A stretch of DNA of 64,000 bases from Psococerastis gibbosa (GCA_963971405.1 OZ020487.1:41079039-41143038); one strand, 5' to 3'; positions 53,601-60,110 are shown, counted from the first letter of the stretch. Made by a program: numbers and translations. Notes: generated by a model from the letters alone, not told the origin.

Positions 53601-56600
53601 ATACAAAGCTACTGACTATCAATAACAGAGCAGTGGATTTACGTGGGCTAACGGCGGGGAAATGGCCGCACGCCAATGCAACTAGGTTACAGCCCATCGC
53701 CAAACGTCTCTCTATTTTTACACAACCGTGTTGGACAAGGAGGCTATTAGCAATCATTGCTGACAGAAGGCAGCAAAATATTGGAGGCACTCGCAACAAT
53801 GAGACCCGGTCCGAGTTTACTCGATCATGCTTTCCTATTTATCAACTAGTAGATAGATAATATGAGTAATTCCAACTCAATCTGCGCATGCGCTAAAACG
53901 GAAGAGCATTCGTACAAGATTATTCCACCAGTGCTGAAGGCTTTGGTTGCCGGGGAAATTCTAAAGAGATACTCCAACGCGACTAGCTACATTTTAAACA
54001 TGTTTTTGTTGTTTCTAACGCCTGCTTTCAGCATTTCTGCTTTAAGCAACCCTGTCAGCCTGGCGGGGGGACTCTGTTTGTTAACTTGAGGCACCCTAAG
54101 AGCAGACTCTTTCTCCTCGGAGAGAAGGGGAGTTGACTGACAGGGTGGACCTCCTGATTATTGTGGATTCCGAACCACTTGGGGAACATGGTAAAGTAAC
54201 ACGATTAAATCGGAGGTGACCAGGACTCGACACGCACGTAGACTGACTGGTATAGTCTTAGGGCGTTATCATGTCCCACCAAGTTCCTCTGCTAACGCTG
54301 TGCACACTACCAAGTTTGCCCCAGTTGGACGATTTTATCTTATACTTTACATGTATTGTATAATTTAAAGGAAATATATATTGTATTGTATTGTATTGTA
54401 AACATACTTTGCGCAATGGATTCAACATGGTAAGGCCATTGGCATTTTTAATCGTGTTTATAGGTAGACATGGCAGACTATTAAACAGAAAAGAAAAAAA
54501 ATTTAAAATTAATATTAAGCTATAGGACTTATAGGAGAATCTATGGACCCCTATATGTAAGCAAAGAGTAGCGTATGGTATAAGAAACAACTCGGAAATA
54601 GACGCAATGCTCAATTGAGAAGGCATAGTACGTTTTTTAAAAAGCGTCTAAGATGGCTGGGACACGTCGTAAGAATGTCAAAATACCGAAAAAATGAACA
54701 AAGCAAGCATGACGGGAAGAAGACTGCTGGGACCAGAGGCGTAAAGTTTTAGAATGATGGCGGGGGCAAAACTAAGTAGACCTTATGACGTCATCAGGCA
54801 GGATTTAAGGAAAAATTGAATATATAAGAGCAAAACAGTAGTGTTTTACGCATTTTAATAGCTGTAAAGTATAGCTGTAGATTTTACCTAGCTAAAAAAT
54901 GAATGTTTATGTTAATATTGCTGCAAAGGGAACCATGAAGTATGAACCACGTCTTACAATGCTCGAGGCTGGGGGGGGGGGATGCAAAGCCCCTCAAAAG
55001 GAGCTGGGGGGGCAAGTTGGACCGTGCCGCGCCCCCCCCCCCCCAACTTTACGCCCCTGGCTGGGACGTCCACAAAACCACTGGAAGGACGAATTAGAAA
55101 CCGACCTCCGCGAGTTGGGAGTCCGTAGATGGTGGAGCATCATGAAAAACCGAGATGAATGGAGGGGTGTTGTTGAGCAGGCCAAAGCCTTTCTAAGGCT
55201 GTAGAGCCAGAAGAAGAAGAAGAAGAATATTAAGCTATTTATAAGGACTTCGATGGCATAGTGGTAGCTTGTTCGTACTTGTGCGAGTCTCTACACATCA
55301 TGCGATCGGTGACCTGTCGTAACTCAACACAGGTATTACCTATAGAGGCGACTGAAGAGGTTATTCGGATACATTCATTGAATTGTTTGCATGGGAATAA
55401 TATTTTTTATTAAAAAAAAAAAAAAAAATATTAAAAAAAACACGAGGTCATGATGGCAAATAAGAATAAAATTATAAATAACTTTGTCCTTAATTCCACA
55501 AAATATTTATTTATTTATTATGCCAGCTGTTTCGGTGGTGGACGTGGACACCATCTTCAGACTAGTTCCTACAAGTGTATATTAGGCCTACACAAATCAG
55601 TTTTAATTGGTGTGGAGGGGTAATGGGCGGGGCATTTTAGACACTATATCTAGGAGAGGGGGGAAGTTTGCTTGATATTATGATAAGGTTATGTGATACA
55701 GCAATATTAAAATAAAAACACAGTTGGCAACGCGGGTAGTAAAAGCTTGATAGCAGCATTCCGTACGTAAATAAGCATTAATTTAACGCCCAAGACCTTT
55801 GAGCTTCTGAGACAAAATTGAGGGGGAGTGTACTGTGTAATTTAATGTTATGACTCAGATAACTTTATTGACTCATAAATATTGCGAGAATAATATTTCT
55901 ATATTCATAAACCGCAGTTTTTACTGCTTTGACTACTATAAATTTGTTAGTTTTGATCTTCATTTATCATCTGGACTTGACTTGCATGAAATGGCATGAG
56001 TATGGTAGTTCATAAAATCATTGACAATATGAATATGTTGGACTACTAGTAGTACGAGGTTTCCACCGACCTCTAAGTGCAAAATACACATACGGTGACG
56101 TGGTAGCAGACATTCAAGACTTAGGCGGGGTTTCCACCGACCTCTCATTGCAGAATGCAAATGACATTGACGGAAATTTGAATTTTTCATTTTATAGAAA
56201 TCTATTAAAACGTTTGTAATTAACATATTCCATGACGCCATTTTTTAATTTTAGTTTGTTAGTTTGCGATTTTACTCTATGATCATTGATCAATTTTAAC
56301 TATGGCATAGAGTAAAACAAAAATTTCCGTCAATGTCATTTGCATTCTGCAATGAGAGGTCGGTGGAAACCCCGCCTTTATTAATGATATCTGCTACCAC
56401 GTCACCGTATGTGTATTTTGCACTTAGAGGTCGGTGGAAACCGCGCCTTAGTAGGGATGAAACGGATATCAGGTCACTATCCGGTAGGCGGTATCCAGCC
56501 AAAAATTTCTATCCGAACACATACCGGATAACATGAATGAATGAATAACTACTATACTGCAATACAATTGGCGAACAATACGACTATAAACATGCAGATA

Positions 56601-56940
56601 TCCAACCGGATACGTTCTCAAAGCGTACTTCCAGAACGACCACGACCTATCATCCCGAATTCTGTTGCTGCGTTAATATGATCAAATTTGGAAAGTTCTG
56701 CAGTACATCGGCAGCAATTCACCAAACGAGTGGTACCAAAAGAGAACGACCACGGCCTATCATCCCGGATTCTACTGCTTCGTCACGCAACTCCGGCCGT
56801 AAAAACCTTTGTATTTATATATGTATATTGCTTACCTTTTGTATAGCCAAGGGTTGTCCGAAGTCTTTGCCCCCCTGCAGACGGAATCCCCAGGGTTGGG
56901 AGTCAAAGCGGGACAGCTTGACCGTCGACAGTTGTGCCAT
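26527..56940 (-). CDS. Zasp52-like: Zasp52/ALP-Enigma-like PDZ-LIM Z-disc protein (spliced, 13 coding exons per isoform)
   Basis: Members of this family are cytoskeletal scaffolds of the muscle Z-disc and of integrin attachment sites; the PDZ binds alpha-actinin and the LIM domains bind other Z-disc proteins (family knowledge). I joined exons by GT/AG borders and phase: 56940-56836, 48291-48140, 47258-46959, 46785-46685, then 46086-45903 or 44888-44702, 43446-43258, 42890-42746, 40032-39846, then 36233-31328 or 30880-30760, 29726-29635, 29064-28849, 28134-28019 and 26604-26527. With the first alternatives the sum is 6771 nt, exactly 2257 codons including the TAA stop; the short-exon form gives 661 aa. 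Layout in the long form: PDZ about 1-86, ZASP motif near 155-185, LIM1 273-323, proline-rich linker, disordered giant region 455-2090, then LIM2, LIM3 and LIM4 to the C-terminus at 2256. The start ATG has A at -3 and G at +4. Exon structure is inferred without transcripts; family identity is near certain. Confidence 0.93.
26981..27360. mobile_element. Long foldback MITE, CATTCCACCGACC family
   Basis: About 380 bp with arms of about 100 bp (TCATTCCACCGACCAGCTAG... reversed at the right end). The core contains TATAGAAATCTATTAAAATG and ATGATCATTGATCA. Lies in the last Zasp-like intron. Sisters: 37154-37534, 51170-51549, 51737-52108 and 56056-56448. Confidence 0.87.
27661..27865 (-). repeat. tRNA-derived SINE, family 1, in last Zasp-like intron
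   Basis: Same body and tail as 62237-62455; the B box is degraded (TTGATTTGAGTCC). Lies between the LIM4 exons. Confidence 0.82.
28019..28134 (-). CDS. Zasp52-like: Zasp-like coding exon: first part of LIM4
   Basis: AATTTCAG acceptor, GTAAAA donor, 116 nt, phase 1 in and phase 0 out. It encodes DWNELFTTKCFACGFPIEAG, DRWVEALNNNYHSQCFNCT, matching the fourth LIM of Zasp52 and Enigma proteins. The first Asp codon is split with the previous exon. Confidence 0.95.
28432..28583 (-). pseudogene. Decayed partial copy of the 121-nt alternative exon, disrupted by a SINE tail
   Basis: The minus strand at 28493-28444 reads DHVEKQVQQLQAVLKEIEL, very close to DHIEKQVQHLRGVLEEIEL of the exon at 30880-30760. 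The segment upstream of it (28583-28566, GTTAACAGTTAATGATTCC) matches the acceptor region of that exon. In between, about 72 bp ending in (TTA)n resembles the 3' end of SINE family 1. The half coding the LIM CxxC pair is absent, and the stretch lies after the LIM3 exon, so it cannot work as the original does. Confidence 0.82.
28495..28516. repeat. (AAT)n microsatellite
   Basis: Seven AAT units, here the tail of the SINE fragment inside the exon copy. Another (AAT)n run is at 30937-30958, just upstream of the 121-nt exon on the gene strand. Confidence 0.85.
28684..28832. repeat. CCCTGTCAGTC dispersed repeat beside the LIM3 exon
   Basis: CCCTGTCAGTCAACTCCCC...CAGGCTGACAGGG...GCAGGCGTTAGAAACAAC; the same unit is at 53990-54150 (reverse) and 57761-57900. 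The unit ends about 17 bp from the exon border. Confidence 0.8.
28849..29064 (-). CDS. Zasp52-like: Zasp-like coding exon: end of LIM2 and most of LIM3
   Basis: AATTTCAG acceptor, GTAAGTCC donor, 216 nt, phase 1 in and out. It completes LIM2 (GFVEEQGNLYCEFCFEKYIA) and encodes LIM3: CDKCNQKIKGDCLNAIGKHF, HPECFVCAYCNKLFG, then FFLEDGLPYCEN, with all zinc ligands present. A dispersed repeat of the CCCTGTCAGTC family ends only about 20 bp beyond the donor. Confidence 0.95.
29342..29407. repeat. Short strong hairpin
   Basis: GGGTTTACAACCGCACGGTC (29342-29361) pairs with GACCGTGCGGTTATATAAAC at 29386 onward, with a 24-bp loop. Confidence 0.75.
29635..29726 (-). CDS. Zasp52-like: Zasp-like coding exon: LIM2 middle
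   Basis: TTTTCAG acceptor, GTAAGTAG donor, 92 nt, phase 2 in and phase 1 out. It encodes GPFITALGKIWCPDHFICAT then SQCRRPLADI, the highly conserved LIM2 core of insect Zasp proteins with the WCPDHF signature. It accepts either upstream alternative. Confidence 0.94.
29973..30432. repeat. Foldback with 92-bp arms and a TATA box in the spacer, in intron between LIM2 exons
   Basis: Arms 29973-30064 and 30341-30432 pair at roughly 90% (inner ends CGTTAAGAAATTAAC / GTTAATTTCTTAACG). The spacer contains TATATAA at 30168-30174 after a C-rich run, oriented on the plus strand, opposite to the gene. Confidence 0.8.
30760..30880 (-). CDS. Zasp52-like: Zasp-like short alternative exon (coiled coil plus first LIM2 zinc pair)
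   Basis: TTTAACAG acceptor, GTAAGTCC donor, 121 nt, phase 1 in and phase 2 out, the same as the giant exon. It encodes DDSVDHIEKQVQHLRGVLEE (heptad-like) and then RICNKCEKRIV, a CxxC pair. Joined to 29726 it gives CNKCEKRIVQGPFITALGK, a complete LIM2. It therefore replaces about 1635 residues with 41 while rebuilding LIM2. Including both or neither exon breaks the frame. Confidence 0.85.
31328..36233 (-). CDS. Zasp52-like: Zasp-like giant alternative exon (about 1635 aa) ending in first LIM2 zinc pair
   Basis: A single 4906-nt open exon. The acceptor CTAACCATAG lies just before 36233, with a stop upstream near 36262; the donor is GTAGAG at 31327. Phase is 1 in, 2 out, consistent with both neighbours. 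The first 400 residues are Gln/Glu/Lys-rich and probably coiled coil. The middle and end are proline-rich and probably disordered, with internal repeats: a TPVA(E/D)xE...EHI module, an NI(Q/S)GI..EFE module, (V/L)EALTIAP, and RSxSPxP boxes. It ends RRGRGVLNPPNAQRVPLCAQC, the start of LIM2. Family knowledge: insect Zasp52 also has a very large disordered exon linked to oligomerisation. The GTG at 36159 is not the start; the frame is entered by splicing. Confidence 0.9.
37154..37534. mobile_element. Long foldback MITE in intron upstream of the giant exon
   Basis: Cleanest ends of the family: GGCGCCCATTCCACCGACC...GGAATGGGCGCC. Confidence 0.88.
38061..38173. mobile_element. 113-bp hAT-type MITE in Zasp-like intron
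   Basis: CAAGGACGACGGATCC...GTATCCGTCCTTG, TSD GTTCCACT/GTGCCACT. One 14-base G-run plus a T-run followed by GAGGGGGG. Confidence 0.82.
38918..39110. repeat. Foldback of the CCGGATTCT/GACTCCGGCCGTGAA family
   Basis: AATAAGGGGACAGAAGAATC is mirrored at about 39066-39090. Relatives occur at 8300-8390 (inside LINE-B), 39660-39735, 56640-56680 and 56745-56815; the last lies only about 20 bp inside intron 1 from the exon 1 donor. Confidence 0.65.
39846..40032 (-). CDS. Zasp52-like: Zasp-like coding exon: Ala/Pro repeat linker
   Basis: TTATTCAG acceptor, GTAACGG donor, 187 nt, phase 0 in and phase 1 out. It encodes an Ala-Pro-Tyr-rich stretch with repeated units PSYAPPPSQ, PTYAPAPSQ and PTYAPLQPS, ending APAVPRPLS plus one base. 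Its phase-1 exit fits both the giant exon and the 121-nt exon, so it is the common upstream partner of the second switch. Confidence 0.85.
40800..40925. repeat. Dispersed repeat shared with 2575-2670
   Basis: GGAGGAACTCAATGAAGAGT...ATGCAGAAGGCAACGGGAAA occurs in both places. Class unknown. Confidence 0.6.
41938..41990. repeat. AT-rich palindromic microsatellite
   Basis: ACTATAGTATATATATATAT...ATATAGTACTATAGT, symmetrical around the TA run. Confidence 0.7.
42746..42890 (-). CDS. Zasp52-like: Zasp-like coding exon: proline/serine-rich linker
   Basis: TTTTCCAG acceptor, GTAAGTC donor, 145 nt, phase 2 in and phase 0 out. It encodes a low-complexity linker, GVKPPSSIIGSALGSVPSSL then PPFQPAVQSPGAGPGSP, between LIM1 and the variable region. 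There is no domain; support comes from splice sites and from a frame consistent with both neighbours. Confidence 0.85.
43258..43446 (-). CDS. Zasp52-like: Zasp-like coding exon: main part of LIM1
   Basis: TTATTCTAG acceptor, GTAAGTT donor, 189 nt, phase 2 in and out. It encodes GLFVRIKDKNLHVECFKCAT, then CGQSLKNVGYYNISNKLYC and DVHAKLVARQNPPAPN. It supplies six of the eight LIM1 zinc ligands and is very close to the insect Zasp52 LIM1. Shared by both alternative first halves. Confidence 0.94.
44702..44888 (-). CDS. Zasp52-like: Zasp-like alternative LIM1 N-terminal exon B
   Basis: TTGTGCAG acceptor, GTAAGAT donor, 187 nt, phase 1 in and phase 2 out, identical to exon A. It encodes a different Ser/Pro/Gln-rich linker (for example RDTTPRPITPQGSSHP) and ends DTPKCSDCDRFIV, again the first CxxC of LIM1. 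The linker shows little similarity to exon A, so if the two arose by duplication it was long ago. Splicing A to B would shift the frame. Confidence 0.87.
45903..46086 (-). CDS. Zasp52-like: Zasp-like alternative LIM1 N-terminal exon A
   Basis: TTTTTAG acceptor, GTAAGTC donor, 184 nt, phase 1 in and phase 2 out. It encodes a Pro/Ala/Thr linker and ends PPGQNVCADCERLIV, the first zinc-ligand pair (CxxC) of LIM1. Joined to the exon at 43446 it gives C-x2-C-x16-H-x2-C-x2-C-x2-C-x17-C-x2-H. Exon B (44888-44702) has the same phases and also ends in a CxxC pair, so the two look mutually exclusive. Confidence 0.87.
46685..46785 (-). CDS. Zasp52-like: Zasp-like coding exon 4: short conserved linker
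   Basis: Found by phase: the ZM exon leaves in phase 2 and both LIM1 exons enter in phase 1, so an exon of length 3n+2 was needed between them. This 101-nt open stretch has a TTTTTGCAG acceptor and a GTTGGT donor. It encodes VNFMKNEKTYNAANSEVLKM then VQEIDNEPREPEP, and resembles the S/K-E-V-(L/Y)-K-(M/L)-x-Q-E segment that follows the ZM region in ALP-family proteins. The donor is weaker than the gene's other GTAAG-type sites. Confidence 0.84.
46959..47258 (-). CDS. Zasp52-like: Zasp-like coding exon 3: linker and ZASP motif (ZM)
   Basis: TTTGCAG acceptor, GTAAGTG donor, 300 nt, phase 2 to phase 2. After a Ser/Pro/Gln-rich stretch the exon carries NKVYNSPIQMYSEENIAETL, the ZASP-like motif that helps bind alpha-actinin in ALP-family proteins (family knowledge), then QTEVLAGGVLG. 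The reading frame is open across the exon and matches both neighbours. Confidence 0.92.
47566..48034. mobile_element. Foldback element next to the PDZ exon
   Basis: Arms of about 75 bp: GCAGCCTGATCATGGCGATT ... AATCGCCATGATCAGGCTGC, followed inward by CCGGGGTTAATTTAATACCA. Related to the end at 15250 (GATCATGGCTATTATAATAC). It ends about 100 bp downstream of the exon 2 donor. Confidence 0.82.
48140..48291 (-). CDS. Zasp52-like: Zasp-like coding exon 2: second half of PDZ
   Basis: TTTCCAG acceptor before 48291 and GTATGT donor after 48140; 152 nt, entered in phase 0 and left in phase 2. It encodes VNGNSLAEKAGLQAGDSLIK and ends FELTIQ plus a split Arg codon. The AGLQAGD turn and the helix HKDAQNALVRAG are standard for this PDZ class and complete the domain begun in exon 1. 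Confidence 0.92.
48480..48780. repeat. Dispersed repeat with core ATGTAGAGGAGCATTTCTGC
   Basis: Same unit in other places: 1110-1400 (reverse), 13130-13255, 45390-45690 (reverse) and 62520-62660. Core features: GGAGTTCAAGAACT, GGCCAATTG, ACATGTCA, AAATGTAGAGGAGCA. No coding content seen. Confidence 0.65.
50218..50490 (+). mobile_element. LINE-A 3' fragment (endonuclease-reverse transcriptase C-terminus)
   Basis: Encodes HFGHMMKNENYRFLHVIMKG, RTSWLRNLWQWFGKS and LFRAAFSKVQTAIMVAYLEE, the usual C-terminus of arthropod endonuclease-RT elements. 5'-truncated; ends in an A/G-rich GAAGAAGAATAA tail. Confidence 0.75.
50565..51150 (+). mobile_element. LINE-D fragment, heavily decayed
   Basis: Traces of a reverse-transcriptase C-terminus appear in several frames (VKQFKYLGSTIAKDN, then VSIRNRFLKTYVWS, later GARIHHELKRKMQDRESW), with many stops. 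It directly abuts the foldback MITE starting at 51170. Confidence 0.6.
51170..51549. mobile_element. Long foldback MITE in intron 1
   Basis: GGCGCCCATTCCATTGACC...GGTCAATGGAATGGGCACC; a compensating T in both arms keeps the pairing. Confidence 0.88.
51737..52108. mobile_element. Long foldback MITE, left end shortened
   Basis: Same core; the right end reads GGTCGGTGGAAACCGCGCC. Lies 190 bp from the previous copy. Confidence 0.83.
52795..53195 (+). mobile_element. LINE-C 3' fragment in intron 1
   Basis: Encodes IRQDLQGYSIERRIENKQLQ, WFGHVQRMDETRTTRTPEGW and LRRRYCEGRGRRR, a non-LTR RT C-terminus, with an in-frame stop early. The tail is GAAGAGGAAGAAGAAGA. The minus-strand ORFs here are shadows. 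Confidence 0.72.
53990..54150. repeat. CCCTGTCAGTC dispersed repeat, reverse copy
   Basis: GTTGTTTCTAACGCCTGCTT...GGGGAGTTGACTGACAGGGT. Confidence 0.8.
54372..54400. repeat. (TATTG)n microsatellite
   Basis: Four to five TATTG units; a shorter run lies at about 2987-3003. Confidence 0.75.
54600..55230 (+). mobile_element. LINE-B 3' fragment interrupted by a hAT-type MITE
   Basis: The LINE reads up to 54733 (KASMTGRRLLG) and resumes at 55060 (GRPQNHWKDELETDLRELGV, RRWWSIMKNRDEWRGVVEQA), ending in an (AAG)n tail. The 326-bp insert is described separately. Confidence 0.82.
54734..55059. mobile_element. 326-bp hAT-type MITE inside LINE-B
   Basis: CAGAGGCGTAAAGTT...AACTTTACGCCCCTG with identical 8-bp flanks GCTGGGAC (54726-54733, 55060-55067). 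The interrupted LINE reads through when the insert and one TSD are removed, confirming the borders. Confidence 0.93.
55245..55440 (+). repeat. SINE-like repeat, family 2, with A-rich tail
   Basis: The A box here is nearly perfect (TGGCATAGTGGT). The copy runs to a poly-A tail at 55408-55440, supporting a retroposed origin. Confidence 0.72.
56056..56448. mobile_element. Long foldback MITE 390 bp inside intron 1
   Basis: Arms GAGGTTTCCACCGACCTCTA...TAGAGGTCGGTGGAAACCGC; same core as the others. Confidence 0.85.
56836..56940 (-). CDS. Zasp52-like: Zasp-like coding exon 1: start codon and first half of PDZ
   Basis: 35 codons from ATG (56940-56938) to a GTAAGC donor at 56835, phase 0. The protein begins MAQLSTVKLSRFD and contains PWGFRLQGG, the carboxylate-binding loop typical of ALP/Enigma/Zasp PDZ domains, followed by GKDFGQPLAIQK. 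The context around the ATG (AGAATGG) suits initiation. The exon is separated from the rest of the PDZ by an 8.5-kb intron full of repeats. Confidence 0.92.
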
Positions 56941-57029
56941 TCTGCCGCTGATGGTTCGTTCGGAATGTTCGCCTCTCTCAACACGTCACTTATACACTCA
57001 CTGCTACAACAACACAAATACCCTTTTTA

Positions 57030-57071
57030 AGATAGCTTATCTACATCAATGACGTAACATGTTTATATATA
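57030..57071 (-). promoter_or_regulatory. Candidate core promoter of the Zasp-like gene
   Basis: On the minus strand, TATATATAAA (57071-57062) is followed by a TTACGTCA CRE-like site (57057-57050) and a GATA palindrome (57042-57030), about 120 bp before the start ATG with no splice acceptor needed between. This would give a short 5' UTR of roughly 90 nt. Real muscle genes often have remote alternative promoters, so this is only a candidate. Confidence 0.35.
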
Positions 57072-57279
57072 CATGTGGAAATATAATAAGTCAGTGGGGA
57101 TTTAGGAAAAATCGGGACGCCTCCAAAGATAATGAGTCATAACAGCGTTCTTTGGCTAAAAATCTTCTTCCCTTATTTATTTGCCTCTTCTTGCGAAGAT
57201 TGGCGATCATCGTGGTAATTTGGACCTCAGTAAGTTTAAATAGAACAGAATCAGCACATTTGAAATGTGGATATACTGT

Positions 57280-57580
57280 GTACAGACGAATGCTGCACAT
57301 ATCTTGGAGAGATGTCCCGAATGCCGAGTTGCCGCTGACGGTTAAGAAATGGAAACTAGCATACATCGGTCATGTGACGAGGAACAAAATATACCGCCCT
57401 CTGCATGGTATAATCCAAGGGAAGATAAAAGAACTGAGGGCTCTCAAACATCCTGTTTGAGAAACCTGCGGCAGTGGTTTAGCAAGAGCACGACCACCCT
57501 TTTCAGAGCAGAAGTCCGCAAGATCCAAATTGCCACGATGATCGCCAATCTTCGCTAGAAGAGGTATATAAAGTAGAAGA
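57280..57580 (+). mobile_element. LINE-A 3' fragment upstream of the Zasp-like gene
   Basis: Frames contain RRMLHISWRDVPN, YIGHVTRNKIYRPLHGIIQG and SCLRNLRQWFSKSTTTLFRA, then IATMIANLR. Frame-shifted at the join near 57400; a dead fragment. Confidence 0.75.
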
Positions 57581-57760
57581 AGATTAATGCACCTAAATTC
57601 AATGGCGGAATGTCGAATGCACGCAGATATTTACCATCACTAGAAACATTTTTGTTTACTTTGAATCAAATTATAAAATTGGACAAACCAAGTAATTCAT
57701 TTTCAATAGGTAATGGTTGGTACATAGGCCCATTGAGAGAGAAAATACCTTTATAAATAC

Positions 57761-57900
57761 CAGTCAACTCCCCTTTCCCCCGATGTGAAAGAGTCTGTCC
57801 TTTTAGTGTGCCTCAAGTTAATAAACAGACTCACTCCCCCCGTCAGGCTGACAGGGTAGCTTAAAGCAGAAATGCTGAAAGCAGGCGTTAGAAACAACAA
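57761..57900. repeat. CCCTGTCAGTC dispersed repeat
   Basis: CCAGTCAACTCCCCTTTCCC...GCAGGCGTTAGAAACAACA, third copy. Confidence 0.8.
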
Positions 57901-58381
57901 CACCTATATATTGTTTGCATCCTAATTTTTAAACTTGAATCTTATATTACCGGCTTACAATATTTTGTAATACTAGTAATAGTAATTTACTATAGTTCAT
58001 TAAAGAATAATTCCATGCTTATTGTTCCGTGAACAGGAAAACATTAAATGACCTTCAGCACAAAATAACGCTGCATGACAAAATACTTTAGATAGGCCCA
58101 ATCGCCAATACGAATACGTCAGGCAACAATTTCCGTGCAATATTATAATGACAACAATTTCCATACATGCATTCTGTGCAATGAGAATAATGGAAAATTC
58201 TCGGCAAAGAGATTCCTGAGTGAAAATTTACTACTATAATATAGGCTAGGATTTAGACGAACCACCCCCTTCCCTGTGGGTGTAAGTGAGGGAGTGTTTA
58301 TTAAGTTTTAAGGAAATATTAATTCGAATTTAAATGGTATTGGCAATTGTACTACTGCTTTTGTTGCTGACTTGCTGACCC

Positions 58382-58450
58382 CTAGTTGAGTGTAAAAGAG
58401 GGCTCTAACTCCGCTAGGGTGGTCTCAGCTAAAAATAAAGTCATTATTTA
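58382..58450 (+). repeat. SINE family 1, 3' fragment
   Basis: Matches the GTTGAGTGTAA...GGGCT...CTCCGCTAGG part and ends in a TTATTTATTTATT tail. Confidence 0.7.
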
Positions 58451-58829
58451 TTTATTAATTATTATTTACAAAACTGCACGGTGTTCCCATTGGGGACGCT
58501 CCGAACACGCGTCAATGTGCGTTCAGAAATTAACTTTTCTTTGCACCAACCTACTAGTATCTGTATTGTATATCGCAAGCATACTTGTTCCCATGATAAA
58601 TTTCACATCGTCTCACGGCGGCTTGGAACGTCCTTGTGTACCGGGCTCAAGGGGGGGGGGGACAAAAAATAAATTTTTTAAACGTATCTACCGTATATAA
58701 AAGATGTAAAAAGTGGGTATACGATAACAATTAATGACTATAAACAAATAAGTGATCATACCGTTGACAAAACAATTTTATCTGCTGCTCCTGTTGGCCA
58801 TATTCGGTCCAACACGTCGTCAGGACTTG

Positions 58830-58926
58830 GTCAACAGTGAATCTGACAATTTTGGGGGGGGGGGAGGACATATCCCCTGGTCCCCTGTGCCCCATCTCCC
58901 CCCCCCCCCCCCTGGATACGTGCTTG
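58830..58926. repeat. G/C-run repeat, probable hAT-type MITE with unclear TSD
   Basis: Contains a G-run (about 58855-58864) and a C-run, ending CCTGGATACGTGCTTG; a CAACACGT-type left end lies near 58810-58825. Flanks do not match. Confidence 0.45.
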
Positions 58927-59278
58927 ACCAGGCCTTAAGGTCTTCATTGGCAAGCGTGCAAGGGATTAGGTAGGTATGTTAACCACAATGGCCACGCAGT
59001 TGCTGGCTGTAGGGAAATTCTTAGATATAGTGGAAAAGGGTAGCGCCCATAACTCAAATTTGGCAAGAAGCCAGTCAGTGCTGAGCAGGAATGTAAAATG
59101 ACAGAAAGCCATCCCACTGATGAAAAATGTGGGTATTTTTAATGGACTTGATGCCTACACAAACTTTGCTGACAAGTCGTCTTTGAGCTAGCCCAGAGTT
59201 CAAAACTTAAAACATTTTTCAGTTTTTGGGAGACTGCGACCATCCGCTTGGCAATTGCAGTTGGTCGATACCTTGAGT

Positions 59279-59496
59279 CAGTGGCGGACTGGGACTGGAA
59301 ATCGGCCTTTTCGAATACCGCGGCCCCTCAGGTCAAAAAATGGGACGCGCACTTACATTTTAAATTAAAAATTCTGTTATAATGTTTGTTATTAACACAA
59401 ATTTGATTTTATTTTATTTTGAAATATGTTACGATGGTTTTCTTTTGGACGTCCGGCCCCAAACAACTATTTTTGGTCCGGCCCAGTCCGCCACTG
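59279..59496. mobile_element. 218-bp hAT-type MITE without G-runs
   Basis: CAGTGGCGGACTGGGACTGG...CCCAGTCCGCCACTG; TSD CCTTGAGT/CCTTGAGG. Confidence 0.85.
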
Positions 59497-59554
59497 CCTT
59501 GAGGTACAGAAAAATTATCCTTCCTCCAATCCTCTTCTTAGTGAGGGGGTCGCC

Positions 59555-60110
59555 CCAGACCCATTTCCTATACTCGACCTGGTCGGATCATAGACAAATA
59601 ACTAATATACGGTCGGATGCTACCTTCTTGAGCTCGGCCATTCTCTTCTTCTACTTCTTCCGGCTCTACAGCCCTTGGTGGGCTTTGGCCTGCTCGACAA
59701 CACTCCTCCATTCTTCTCGGTTTTGCACAACGCTCCACCATCTGGAGACTCCCAACTCGCGAAGGTCATTCTCTAACTCGTCCTTCCAGCGGTTTCTTGG
59801 CCGTCCTGGCAGTCGTCTTCCCGTCATGCTTGCTTTGTACATTTTTCGTGGCATGCGTTCTTCAGACATCCTTACAACGTGTCCCAGCCACCTTAATCGT
59901 TGTGCTTTAATGAACCTTACTATGTCTTCTCCGTTGAGAGCGGCGTCGATTTCAGTGAGCTCGGCCATTGTTTTCCCTCATGCTCCCCCTTTCCTCGAAG
60001 GTAGCCCTCAGTGTGCCGATGGGTTTTCTACGTTGTGGCCTCGCTTCCGCCAACATCCGGATGCTCCTATTATCCTATCAAGTTACCCTCAGGATTTTGA
60101 GAAAGTTCTG
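59555..60110 (-). mobile_element. LINE-C fragment split by LINE-B
   Basis: Left (59555-59628) and right (59970-60110) parts match the plus-strand LINE-C at 52795-53195: the tail side reads as the ...WSD...EY.KWV segment, the other as the WRKRG-type proline/Arg segment. A shorter relative is at about 5860-5950 (-). Confidence 0.65.
59643..59955 (-). mobile_element. LINE-B, 5'-truncated insertion with 14-bp target duplication
   Basis: Encodes an open C-terminus ([52 protein letters not shown]) with a GAAGAAG tail. The 14-bp TGAGCTCGGCCATT lies on both sides (59629-59642 and 59956-59969). It landed inside a LINE-C fragment. The open 100-aa frame uses an ATG from the target and is not a host gene. 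Confidence 0.88.

Noticed and set aside
59666..59968. Intact 100-aa minus-strand ORF with ATG
   Set aside because: C-terminus of LINE-B; the ATG comes from the duplicated target site.
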